DNA of 64,000 nt from Rhodopirellula sp. SM50 (GTDB taxonomy: Bacteria > Planctomycetota > Planctomycetia > Pirellulales > Pirellulaceae): positions 62,001-126,000 of the forward strand of contig NZ_NTFY01000001.1 in NCBI RefSeq assembly GCF_002289565.1, in the 5' to 3' direction. Positions 36,548-45,231 of the stretch are shown piece after piece; position 1 is the stretch's first letter; every line of letters starts with the position of its first letter. Made by a program: the position numbers and the translations under genes. The notes under the pieces were generated by a model, which worked only from the letters and a program-made list of their open reading frames with translations, did no database searches and had not been told where the DNA came from.

Positions 36548-38511
36548 TGGCCGTTGCCGCAGTGATCATCGGTAACCTGTGCCTGGCGTCGTTGATCGGC
36601 GTGTTGGCATGGACCGTCGGTCGCCATGGCCGACGCGCGGCGCTCGCCCATGCGCTGTGGGTCATGTTCTTCGTCAAACTGATCACCCCGCCGATCGTCT
36701 CGATCCCACTGCCCATCCCCACGTTCTTCCCCCGCCCGGTCGTTCAGAACGTCACCCCGCCGATCGCGGACGCCACCACTCCCTCTCCCGACGACGCGGA
36801 CTCGCAACCGGCGACCGACGACCACCCGGCCCCACACACCCCGGCCCCACACACCCCGGCTGCCGGCGGCGCTTCAGCCACCGCCGCCGGACCAGCAACT
36901 CCAGTCGCACCTCGATCGGCTCTGTCGCGTTTCAACTGTCTGATGTGCGCGTTGTGTGCGATTTGGTCGGGCGGGTTTCTTGCGCTGGTCGCACACGGAA
37001 TCATCCGGCTGGTTCGTTTCCGCAATCTGATCGGCGAGTGCGGCGTCGATGATGAGGAAGCGACCGCAACGGTCCGTCAATTCGTGCAACGCGAGCGCCG
37101 CTGGCACTTGGGCCGACGCACCCCACGCGTCGTGCGGGTGTCCGTCCACGTCTCGCCGATGCTGTTCGGTTTCGCGACGCGGCCGATCATTGTTTGCCCC
37201 GAAGCGTTGTGGCAATCGCTCTCACCGTCGGATCGCCGATCGTTCTTGGCGCATGAGACCGCGCACTATTTGCGACGGGATCATTGGGTGCGTTGGTTGG
37301 AATGGTCGGTCTCGGCCGTCTACTGGTGGTTCCCCGGAGTGTACGTCGCACAAAAACAACTCGAACGTCACGAGGAAGCGTGTTGCGACGCCTGGGCCGT
37401 CAAGATCCTGGACACGAAACCGCGTCATTACGCCGAGGCCCTGCTGCGTGTGGTGGACTTCATCAGCGATCACGAAGTCGGATTGCCGGGTTTTGCCAGT
37501 GGAATGCAACCGACCGCGACGTTGGAAGAAAGGCTGCGGTTGTTGATGCGGAACGAACTCGATCATGCCGGCTCACGACTGCACACCTGGGGCAGCGGGC
37601 TGGCCTGCGCCGCAATTTGGATGGTCCACCCCGAGGTCTATTCGTTTGAACTGTCACGCCAGTGGGTCCGGGTGACCGAGTCGGTCTCCGAACCGGAGAG
37701 GATGGCATCACCGTCACCGATCATGCCCGACCTGCCGGATCAAGACTGGGACGAACAACGGTTGCCGGCGGCGCCGAGCGGGTTCTGGAACGCCGCACCG
37801 ATTCGTGATTGGGGACGATTTTCATTTGACGTTTCCGGCTATCGTTTCTCCGCGATTGCCGGCGAGGGGTTTGTCATCGAGGGACCTTCGGCCGATCCAC
37901 TTGCTTTTGACCGTCAAAGCTTGACGGCCATCGCTGAGATCCCGGCCAGCGGACGGGTCATCATCGGCGATGCCCTCGGGAACGTTCGCTTGTGGGACCT
38001 GTCGGCCGGCATGCCGGTGTCGTTGCTCGGCCGTCATGCTGCCGATGTCACCAGCCTGACCGTCACTCCCGACGGCGGCGTTTTTTCCGCCGATGCCTCC
38101 GGTAACGTGATCCGTTGGGAACTGCAATCCGGACGCACACTCGCCCGCTGGACCAACGAGCATCTCGGACAAGACACGCCGAGCGGCTCCCTCGCCATCC
38201 AATCCATCCGCTCGTCGGTCGACGGCAGCTTCATCGCGGTGCTGTGTGGTGATTGGCGTCAGGCTTCGACACCCAAGACACTGTATTTGCTGGACAGCCA
38301 GACATTGACCGAGAACGCCCGACAGGAAGTGCCCCCGGAGACCGCAGTCGTCTTGCCGGATCACAGCGGACGATGGTACGCCGTCAACTGGAATGGTCAG
38401 GTGCAGTCGTTTGATGGTTCGCAATCGGACATGCAAATTGAAAAACATCGGGTTTCGGCGCTCCTCCTGTCACAACATGTGGTGCTCGTAGACGCGACCC
38501 CGGACCGCTAG
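36544..38511 (+). CDS. M56 (BlaR1-like) membrane metalloprotease with C-terminal WD40-like propeller
   Basis: 655 residues. N-terminal membrane helices (AAVIIGNLCLASLIGVLAW, AHALWVMFFVKLITPPIV) and a third near 135-158 precede the zinc motif H237-ETA-H241 with the downstream EACCDAWAVK. This is a BlaR1/MecR1-type gluzincin able in principle to cleave the BlaI-type repressor encoded next to it. A further hydrophobic stretch (LHTWGSGLACAAIWMV) precedes the C-terminal domain. In BlaR1 that domain is a penicillin-binding sensor; here residues from about 420 are WD40-like blades (VRLWDLSAGMPVSLLG, VTSLTVTPDGGVFSADASG, VIRWELQSGRTLARW). The signal sensed is therefore unlikely to be a beta-lactam. 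Between helices 2 and 3 is a Pro/Ala-rich linker. Confidence 0.9.
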   Translation: MMAVAAVIIGNLCLASLIGVLAWTVGRHGRRAALAHALWVMFFVKLITPPIVSIPLPIPTFFPRPVVQNVTPPIADATTPSPDDADSQPATDDHPAPHTPAPHTPAAGGASATAAGPATPVAPRSALSRFNCLMCALCAIWSGGFLALVAHGIIRLVRFRNLIGECGVDDEEATATVRQFVQRERRWHLGRRTPRVVRVSVHVSPMLFGFATRPIIVCPEALWQSLSPSDRRSFLAHETAHYLRRDHWVRWLEWSVSAVYWWFPGVYVAQKQLERHEEACCDAWAVKILDTKPRHYAEALLRVVDFISDHEVGLPGFASGMQPTATLEERLRLLMRNELDHAGSRLHTWGSGLACAAIWMVHPEVYSFELSRQWVRVTESVSEPERMASPSPIMPDLPDQDWDEQRLPAAPSGFWNAAPIRDWGRFSFDVSGYRFSAIAGEGFVIEGPSADPLAFDRQSLTAIAEIPASGRVIIGDALGNVRLWDLSAGMPVSLLGRHAADVTSLTVTPDGGVFSADASGNVIRWELQSGRTLARWTNEHLGQDTPSGSLAIQSIRSSVDGSFIAVLCGDWRQASTPKTLYLLDSQTLTENARQEVPPETAVVLPDHSGRWYAVNWNGQVQSFDGSQSDMQIEKHRVSALLLSQHVVLVDATPDR

Positions 38512-38543
38512 TGCTCCGTTATCCCCACCCCCGAGATGTTGCG

Positions 38544-39569
38544 ATGAGAGTTCGAAGTTTGCCATTGCTTGTCCTGTTGCTCGGTAGCTGCGTTGCGGTC
38601 AGTGCGATCGCCGGGCCGCGCGCCGCTGCGGCGGAACGCGCTGCAGACGGTGACGCCGCCGCAGCGGTCGCCAACCGTCGCATGCTGATCTGCTGTGGGC
38701 TGCCCGGCGATGATCGGCATCGCGAGCAAATGACCGCAGCGATCGAGAGTCTGATCACGACCTCCCAAACCGTGCTCGGTGTGCCACCGGATCAGTTGAC
38801 GATTTTGGCCGGCGACGAGGTGATGCAAACCGCACTCCAACCGCTACATTCTGCAACGGGAATCTGCACGCGAGAAACGCTCGAAACCGCGTTGGCCGAA
38901 GCAGCCAAGACGTTGAAACCGAGCGACGCGTATTGGGTCATGATGATCGGTCATTCGCACCCCTACGGCGTGGAAAGTCAATTCAATGTGTCCGGCCGCG
39001 ACATCAATCAAAGTCAATTCGCACAGGCCGCCGCTGCGATCGAGTGCCGCGAACAGGTGTTCTGGTTGACTCAACCGTTGAGCGGGTTTTGGATCAAACC
39101 GCTGGCGCGCCCGGGACGGATCATCATGACGGCGACCGAAGCGGATCTGGAATTCACGGCGACGGAGATGCCGTATGCGTTGGCCGCGGTACTCGACGGC
39201 AGCGGCGACACCGAATCTCTCCACGACATCGATGGTGACGGAACACTTTCCCTGCTGGACCTGTACCTGGCAACCAACATCGAAGTCACCGCGCGTTTTC
39301 GCGCCATCGACCGACTGCAAACCGAACACGCCCAACTCGATGACAACGGAGACGGCCGAGGCAGCGAAGTCCAACAGCCCTACTTGCCGGTCGAACCGGA
39401 AGAAGACGAAGAAGAAGACGGGCAAGAGGAAGGGAAGGAAGACGAGTCCGACGCGGACGACGCCCAAGCGGCCGAACCCGCTCCGGCCCCGAAGCCCGCG
39501 CTCATTCAGAGTCACAATTTGGACGGATTCCGCAGCCGCTACGTGATGCTAGAAACCCCGGCAACCTGA
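38544..39569 (+). CDS. Secreted caspase/C13-fold-like protein without catalytic Cys, with calcium loop and acidic tail
   Basis: About 341 residues. The ATG at 38544 gives a signal peptide (MRVRSLPLLVLLLGSCVAVS); a GTG at 38511 touching the M56 stop is the alternative. The core resembles legumain/caspase folds: strand RRMLICCGLPGDDRH, then YWVMMIGHSHPYG with His137 at the catalytic-His position, then the strand QVFWLTQPLSG where the catalytic Cys would be expected but is absent, and RIIMTATEADLEFT. A dockerin/EF-type loop DIDGDGTLSLLDLY follows. The tail is strongly acidic (EEDEEEDGQEEGKEDESDAD). It is probably a binding or pseudo-protease domain. The fold assignment comes from motif pattern only. 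It is the last gene of the operon. Confidence 0.72.
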   Translation: MRVRSLPLLVLLLGSCVAVSAIAGPRAAAAERAADGDAAAAVANRRMLICCGLPGDDRHREQMTAAIESLITTSQTVLGVPPDQLTILAGDEVMQTALQPLHSATGICTRETLETALAEAAKTLKPSDAYWVMMIGHSHPYGVESQFNVSGRDINQSQFAQAAAAIECREQVFWLTQPLSGFWIKPLARPGRIIMTATEADLEFTATEMPYALAAVLDGSGDTESLHDIDGDGTLSLLDLYLATNIEVTARFRAIDRLQTEHAQLDDNGDGRGSEVQQPYLPVEPEEDEEEDGQEEGKEDESDADDAQAAEPAPAPKPALIQSHNLDGFRSRYVMLETPAT

Positions 39570-39781
39570 CCGCGTTTGTGCCGTGTCATCGTCGTGCAGC
39601 GAGATGCGGTGAAGGACCGGAGGGGTTGCGTCCTGCCGCTAACAAATAATTAGGAACGCCCAGCGATTCCGGCAGCCCGGAGGATGCCGGCGCGGAGCCG
39701 AACGTCAGCCGCTTGAGGACGAGCGAATCGATTACACTGGCGGGCCACCCAATCGCTCCCTCTCCCGCCCAAGACTCCGCC
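39570..39781. repeat. Degenerate copy of the GGCTCGCGCC hairpin family in the intergenic gap
   Basis: At about 39593-39645 the sequence AGCGAGATGCGGTGAAG, then GACCGGAGGGGTTGCG and CCTGCCGCTAAC, is a decayed half copy of the family seen intact at 18176 and 58572. A second GC-rich inverted section lies around 39668-39705. Nothing else is recognised here. Confidence 0.6.
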
Positions 39782-41452
39782 ATGATTTCATTCCCAATGA
39801 CCCACTGGGTCTTGATTGCCGCCGGACTGGCCGCCTGTTGTGTTGCATCGCCGCCCGCGTCCGCCCAGTCGTTGAATTTGCAACTGCGCTACCAAGCGCC
39901 CACCGCCGAAGGGTCGCCCCGGTTCCATCGTTTGACCCGCGACGAACAATGGGATCCGGCCCGCACCGCCGTGATCGTTTGCGACATGTGGGATTCCCAT
40001 CACTGCGTCAACGCCGTTCGACGTGTCGCGCAGCTTGCCCCCCGGATCGATCGTTTTTGCGACACGCTGCGAGAACGAGGCGTGACGATCATCCACGCCC
40101 CCAGCAGTTGCATGGAGGCCTATGAAAACCACCCGGCGCGGGCCCGGGTCACGACGATCCCGGCGGCCGCCTCGATGCCCGCCGACATCGCCAGCTGGTG
40201 TGATCAAATCCCCAGTGAAGAGGCCGCCGCGTATCCGATCGACCAATCCGAGGGCGGTGAAGACGACGATGCCGACGACCACCGCCAATGGGCCGAACGT
40301 CTGGCTGCTATCGGACGCAACCCGCGGGCGCCGTGGCAACGCCAAGTCGACGTGATCGGCATCGATGACCAGCATGACTTCATCAGCGACAGCGGCACGG
40401 AGATCTGGAGCATCTTGACCAGCCGGGGAATCGACAACGTCATCTTGGTCGGCGTGCACACCAACATGTGTGTGCTGGGACGTCCTTTCGGGCTGCGCCG
40501 TCTCGCCTCGGCCGGCAAAAACGTCGTGTTGGCGCGCGACTTGACCGACACCATGTACGACGACCGAGCCTGGCCCTATGCCAGCCATTTCACCGGCACC
40601 GATCTGATCGTTGCACACATCGAACGCTACGTGTGCCCGACGATTTCGAGTGATCAAGTTCTCGGCGACCAGGCGTTTCGCTTCGCCGGCGACCACCGCA
40701 TCGGCCTATTGATGCTGGTCGCCGAAAACGAGTACCAGACCAACAAAACGCTGCCGGCGTTTGCGGAAAAACATCTGTCGACACACTTCAGCGTCCAGTT
40801 TGCCTGGGGCAGTGAAACCGAACATCACGAGATTGTGGGAATCGAGCAGTTGGCCGACGCCGATGCATTGTTGGTGAGTGTCCGTCGGCGTGCTCTGCCG
40901 CAGCGCGATCTTGATTTGATCGGCGAGTTTATCCGGCAAGGCAAACCCGTGATCGGCATCCGCACCGCCAGCCACGCGTTTTCACTGCGTGACCAACCGG
41001 CACCGGACGGCAAGAGCGTTTGGGACAGCTTCGATGCCGACGTGTTCGGCGGCAACTACACCGGCCACTTTGGAAACTCACTGAAAACCACGCTCCGCCG
41101 GCCTGCCGATGCGATCCATGATCCGATCGTTTCGACCACCGGCGCGATGAACATTCAGCCCAGCGGATCGCTCTACAAAACGGCACCGCTGGCAAAAGGC
41201 GCTCGGGTGTTATTGGAAGGCATGGTCGAAGGTGAAACGGCCCAACCGGTCGCATGGACCTTCATCCGTAACGACGGCGGACGCTCGTTCTACACCTCGC
41301 TGGGACACGTCCAGGATTTCGAGCAAGCCGAGTTCGAAGCGTTTCTCTCGGCGGGCATCCACTGGACCTGTGGACTGGAACCCCACACGCTGGCCGAAGT
41401 CGAAGCGCAAAACAAACGTTACGCCGCCGGCGGTGGGAAACAGCGGAAGTGA
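39782..41452 (+). CDS. Secreted isochorismatase-like domain fused to a ThuA-like domain
   Basis: About 556 residues. The frame is open from 39713; the ATG at 39782 starts a signal peptide (WVLIAAGLAACCVASPPASA). The first domain (roughly 45-300) is cysteine-hydrolase/isochorismatase-like: AVIVCDMWDSHHC supplies the Asp and VGVHTNMCVLGRP the Cys (C230). The Lys of the usual triad is not in its normal place (VIGIDDQHDFISDSGTEIW), so activity may differ. The second domain (roughly 310-545) is ThuA-like, a class-I amidotransferase fold linked to sugar metabolism (ALLVSVRRRALPQRDLDLIG, KPVIGIRTASHAF). Export and the sugar-type partner suggest glycan processing. Function is not established. Confidence 0.85.
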   Translation: MISFPMTHWVLIAAGLAACCVASPPASAQSLNLQLRYQAPTAEGSPRFHRLTRDEQWDPARTAVIVCDMWDSHHCVNAVRRVAQLAPRIDRFCDTLRERGVTIIHAPSSCMEAYENHPARARVTTIPAAASMPADIASWCDQIPSEEAAAYPIDQSEGGEDDDADDHRQWAERLAAIGRNPRAPWQRQVDVIGIDDQHDFISDSGTEIWSILTSRGIDNVILVGVHTNMCVLGRPFGLRRLASAGKNVVLARDLTDTMYDDRAWPYASHFTGTDLIVAHIERYVCPTISSDQVLGDQAFRFAGDHRIGLLMLVAENEYQTNKTLPAFAEKHLSTHFSVQFAWGSETEHHEIVGIEQLADADALLVSVRRRALPQRDLDLIGEFIRQGKPVIGIRTASHAFSLRDQPAPDGKSVWDSFDADVFGGNYTGHFGNSLKTTLRRPADAIHDPIVSTTGAMNIQPSGSLYKTAPLAKGARVLLEGMVEGETAQPVAWTFIRNDGGRSFYTSLGHVQDFEQAEFEAFLSAGIHWTCGLEPHTLAEVEAQNKRYAAGGGKQRK

Positions 41453-41478
41453 GCGAACGCCAAACTCCTGGCTCTCTT

Positions 41479-41668
41479 GTTAGCGGCAGGGCGCGAGCCC
41501 TCCGGTCTCCGGCGTGACCGGACGGCTCGCGGGCTGTCGGTTTAGTCGGGTTCTGCTGAGTCAATGGTGAGCCGCTGGCCGTAAGGCCTCGGGCGGGCGT
41601 CGCAGTGCCCGGCCGCTGACGCGTCACGGCTCACAAAACCGACAGCCCGCTCGCGCCGTTCCGCTAAC
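41479..41668. repeat. Nested palindrome: one repeat element apparently inserted into another
   Basis: The outer arms are of the GGCTCGCGCC family (41479-41499 GTTAGCGGCAGGGCGCGAGC... and 41649-41668). Within lies a perfect 15-bp pair GCGGGCTGTCGGTTT (41529-41543) / AAACCGACAGCCCGC (41636-41650), and within that GTGAGCCG (41567-41574) / CGGCTCAC (41627-41634). The block separates convergent genes (ThuA fusion and RND permease). Confidence 0.85.
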
Positions 41669-41688
41669 CAACCCCGGCCCATCCACCC

Positions 41689-44600
41689 TCACGCGCCCGC
41701 CGGTTGCAGCGTCGGCGATTCGACATCCCCGTATTGGTGCATCGTTTCAGGTGACAACTTGAGCGCCGTCCTGAGGTCCATGAACAGGACAAAGACGACC
41801 GGAACGAGCACCAGCGTGAAGCACGTCGAGACGATCATTCCGCCCAAAAAGACGACGCCCAGCCCGCGATACAACTCGCTGCCCGCACCCGGAAACACCA
41901 CCAACGGCAACAACCCCAACACGGTCGTCAGCGTGGTGATACAGATCGGACGAATCCGCGTGCGGACGCTCATCGGAACCGCTTGGATCGGCGCGAGATG
42001 TTCTTCGCGCATGTGAACCAATGACTGGTGCACGATCAGAATCGCGTTATTGACCACCGTGCCGATCAAGATAATGAACCCGAGCATCGTCAGCACGTCC
42101 AACGACTGGGGGACAAACAGGTTTAACACCCACAACCCGACGATGCCGCCGACCGCACCCAGCGGCACACTAAAGATGACCACAAAGGGATAGAGCCAAG
42201 ATTCGAACAGCGCGGCCATCAACAGATACGTGATCAGCACCGCCATCAGAATATTGAAACGGAGCGCGTCCCAGGCCTGCCGCAGTTTATCGGCTGTACC
42301 CGACAAGGCCACAAAGTACTCATTGCCGATCGTCCCCTCGTCGACCAACGGCGCGATGATTTGGCCATTGACCAATTCCATCGCGGCCTCCAGTGGCATG
42401 TCGTCCGGCGGGCTGACTTCGACGGTGATCGAACGCAATCGTTCACGGCGTTGAATTTGTTCCGGCCCGCTACCATATTGCATCTCTGCGACCGCCATCA
42501 AGGGAACGACTTCTCCGTCACCGGTCGCCAACGGCAGCGACATCAACGCCTGCGGGTCCGCATTGCGTCCGGTCGGCCCCTTGATCGTCATGTCGATCTT
42601 GTCCCCACCCACGTAATAGTCACCGGCATAGGCCCCATCGACCATCGCATCGGCGACGTAACCGAGGTCCGTCGTGTCGATCCCCATCTCGGATGCCGCC
42701 AACAGTTTGGGTTTGAGATGGATTTCCGGACTGGACAGTTCCAGACTCGGCTGCGCCGACGCTTGGCCCTCGGGCATCAACCGTTCCACGTCGTCAAGCA
42801 CGCGACCGGCGATGACGACCAGCCGTTCCAGATCGGGACCGGAAATTTCGATGTCGATCGTCCGTCCGCCCGACATGCCCCGACCGAACAAGCTGGATTG
42901 GGACGCCATCACGCGGATCCCCGGCAACCCGGCGCCGGCCTGACGAATCAACGGAACCAACTCCGACGCCCGCTCGGGGTCCCGGGCGCGAAACCCCATG
43001 AACAGACTTCGCTCGCGGATCGAGCAAAAGTAGTAATCCAAGACCGGAGCGTCCGAACCGTCGGTAGCGGCACTGCCTTCGTCGACATCCCAGACGGGGC
43101 GCAACCGCTGCTCGACGATCGCGCCGATGTCCGACAACTCGTCCAGGTTGTAACCGGCCGGAAGCGAAAACCGCGCGAACACAAAGTTGCGGTTGCCCGT
43201 CGGCAGGTATTCGACCTTCGGCCACAACAGATAGCTGAGTCCGACCGAGATGCCGGTCATCACCAACACGACCGCGATCGAACGCAATCGGGAGCGGAGC
43301 ACCCAGGAGTTGAAACCGACGACCGCACCGACCAGCGCCGAGGCGGCACCGCGCGTCGCCCGTTCGAACCAACCGTCCGACTGGGCATCCGATCGGCCGC
43401 CCAGTTGATCGTCGGGCAGGCCGTCAGACGTTTCCGCAACCGTGTCGTTACGAGAACGCCGGCGGGCAAACAAACGCGACGCTGCGGTCGGAATCACGGT
43501 GAACGAGACGAGCATGGAAAATGCGATGCCACAACTGATCGCCAGGGCGATGTCGCGAAACAATTGCCCCGCCGTGGCTTGCACGAAGATCACCGGCAAG
43601 AAGACGGCGATCGTCGTCAGCGTCGAAGCCACGATCGCGCCGCCGACTTCGCCGACGCCCCGGGACGCTGCGACAAAAGCGGTTTCGCCGAGCTGTTTTC
43701 GCCGGGTGATGTTTTCCAACACCACGACCGCGTTGTCGACCAGCATGCCGACGGCAAAGGCCATCCCGGCCAGCGAGATCACGTTCAACGAACGCCCCAG
43801 CAGCGTCATGCACAAGAACGCCCCGGCGATGCTGATCGGAATCGCCACCGCCGCGACCAGTGCACCGCGTGCGATGCGATAACCCAACACGAAAATCAGC
43901 ACGACGGTACCGGCGTAGAACCAGGGCGAGACATACACCGACGCGACGGCGGTCGCCGCAATCGCCACGCTGGCCAACACGGTTGCACGCCCGAAATGCA
44001 AAAACAACATCAGAATGATGATCGTCGCTGCGCTGCCGATCAGCATGTTTTGCACCACCAACGCGATCGCCGATTCGATGTATTCGGTCTCGTCGTAATA
44101 CTGAAACAGCTCCAATCCTTCGCGTTTTAGAATCCCTTCGTTCAGTTCCCGATTGGCAACCCGCAACCCCTTCATCACTTCCATCACGTTTGCGCCGCTG
44201 ACCCGTCCGACACTCAGACTGATGCTTTCGGTTCCGTAGCGCCGCGCGATGCTCTCGCGGTCTTTGTACCCCAGTTTGACTTCCGCGACATCACCGACGT
44301 AGACGCGTGTGTTGCCATCGGAGACGAGCAATTGTTGCTTGACTTGCTCGGGGTCGCGAAACTGGCCCAGGGTCCGAATCACCCAGGTCCGTTTGCCTTG
44401 AAAAAAGTCACCGGCGGTCGTGTCGCTGTTCTGACGATTGAGCGCCTCGCGGACTTGCCGAATCGTGATTTGCCGCGTCGCCAACTTGGCCGGATCAACG
44501 ATCACCTGCAGCTCTTGTTCGCGGCCGCCGCGCGTCTCGGCGTTCGACACCCCCGGAACGCGTTCCAATCTCGCCTCGACAAAATCCTCCGACAACTTGC

Positions 44601-45231
44601 GGAGCTTTTCCAAATCGACCGGGGGCGGTCGCAACGCTTCCAGTTCCGGGTGCGCGGCGAGATGCTCGTCCAAACAGTTTTGCAGACGGAACACACGCAG
44701 GGCTGAATTGCTTGCCCGCCTTGCCGGTTCGAGAACCTCTGCGATCTGGGGATGGGCCGACTGGAATTCGGCGATCGTCTCGCTGGTCGGCGGTCGCGGC
44801 GTCAACGCAAATCGTGCGATCGGCTGGGCGCTCAGATCCGACGCTTCGATGACCGGCTCACTGGCGTCCAACGGATACTCGCGGACCTGTTGCAAACGCG
44901 TGTTGACCCGTGCCAGGGCATCGTCGATGTTCGTTCCGATTTCAAATTCCAGCGTGACCTCCGCCGAAGAAACGCGGCAATTGGAAGACAGCTTGACCAA
45001 CCCCTCGACACCTTGCAGTTGTTCTTCCTGCTCGAGCACGATCTCGCGCTCGATTTCCTGCGGGCTGGCCCCGGGCCAACGGGTTTCGATGGTAAGCACC
45101 GGGTTTTGAACTTCGGGAACCAATTGTTTGGGGATCAAGCCCAACGACAATGTCCCGAACAGCGCCGCCAAGATGGCACCGACATAAACTTTGACGGGGT
45201 TGCGAATCAGAATTTCAAACACGTCACTCAA
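41689..45231 (-). CDS. RND efflux permease (AcrB/HAE1-like)
   Basis: 1180 residues, the inner-membrane proton-driven pump of a tripartite efflux system. N-terminus VKVYVGAILAALFGTLSLGL is helix 1. Typical blocks are RWPGASPQEIEREIVLEQEE, the helix-4 region AGMAFAVGMLVDNAVVVLEN with the conserved acidic residue, and GFIILIGTVVNNAILIVHQS. Between helix 2 (IIILMLFLHFGRATV) and the usual helix 3 (LVAAVAIPISIAGAFL) is an extra hydrophobic stretch of about 40 residues (near 415-455, VYVSPWFYAGTVVLIFVLGY), giving one or two more helices. A polar cytoplasmic loop near 600-625 is variable. It overlaps the adaptor gene by 4 bp. No TolC-like outer-membrane gene is adjacent. Confidence 0.93.
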   Translation of the reverse strand: MSDVFEILIRNPVKVYVGAILAALFGTLSLGLIPKQLVPEVQNPVLTIETRWPGASPQEIEREIVLEQEEQLQGVEGLVKLSSNCRVSSAEVTLEFEIGTNIDDALARVNTRLQQVREYPLDASEPVIEASDLSAQPIARFALTPRPPTSETIAEFQSAHPQIAEVLEPARRASNSALRVFRLQNCLDEHLAAHPELEALRPPPVDLEKLRKLSEDFVEARLERVPGVSNAETRGGREQELQVIVDPAKLATRQITIRQVREALNRQNSDTTAGDFFQGKRTWVIRTLGQFRDPEQVKQQLLVSDGNTRVYVGDVAEVKLGYKDRESIARRYGTESISLSVGRVSGANVMEVMKGLRVANRELNEGILKREGLELFQYYDETEYIESAIALVVQNMLIGSAATIIILMLFLHFGRATVLASVAIAATAVASVYVSPWFYAGTVVLIFVLGYRIARGALVAAVAIPISIAGAFLCMTLLGRSLNVISLAGMAFAVGMLVDNAVVVLENITRRKQLGETAFVAASRGVGEVGGAIVASTLTTIAVFLPVIFVQATAGQLFRDIALAISCGIAFSMLVSFTVIPTAASRLFARRRSRNDTVAETSDGLPDDQLGGRSDAQSDGWFERATRGAASALVGAVVGFNSWVLRSRLRSIAVVLVMTGISVGLSYLLWPKVEYLPTGNRNFVFARFSLPAGYNLDELSDIGAIVEQRLRPVWDVDEGSAATDGSDAPVLDYYFCSIRERSLFMGFRARDPERASELVPLIRQAGAGLPGIRVMASQSSLFGRGMSGGRTIDIEISGPDLERLVVIAGRVLDDVERLMPEGQASAQPSLELSSPEIHLKPKLLAASEMGIDTTDLGYVADAMVDGAYAGDYYVGGDKIDMTIKGPTGRNADPQALMSLPLATGDGEVVPLMAVAEMQYGSGPEQIQRRERLRSITVEVSPPDDMPLEAAMELVNGQIIAPLVDEGTIGNEYFVALSGTADKLRQAWDALRFNILMAVLITYLLMAALFESWLYPFVVIFSVPLGAVGGIVGLWVLNLFVPQSLDVLTMLGFIILIGTVVNNAILIVHQSLVHMREEHLAPIQAVPMSVRTRIRPICITTLTTVLGLLPLVVFPGAGSELYRGLGVVFLGGMIVSTCFTLVLVPVVFVLFMDLRTALKLSPETMHQYGDVESPTLQPAGA

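Noticed and set aside
36544-38511. Beta-lactam resistance operon (BlaI plus BlaR1)
   Set aside because: There is no penicillin-binding sensor domain and no beta-lactamase gene; the C-terminus is a propeller and the neighbours are MoxR/VWA genes.
42361-44130. 589-codon open frame on the plus strand opposite the RND permease
   Set aside because: Its translation is Arg/His/Gln/Asp-rich without any domain, typical of an antisense frame in GC-rich DNA; the permease motifs on the minus strand are decisive.
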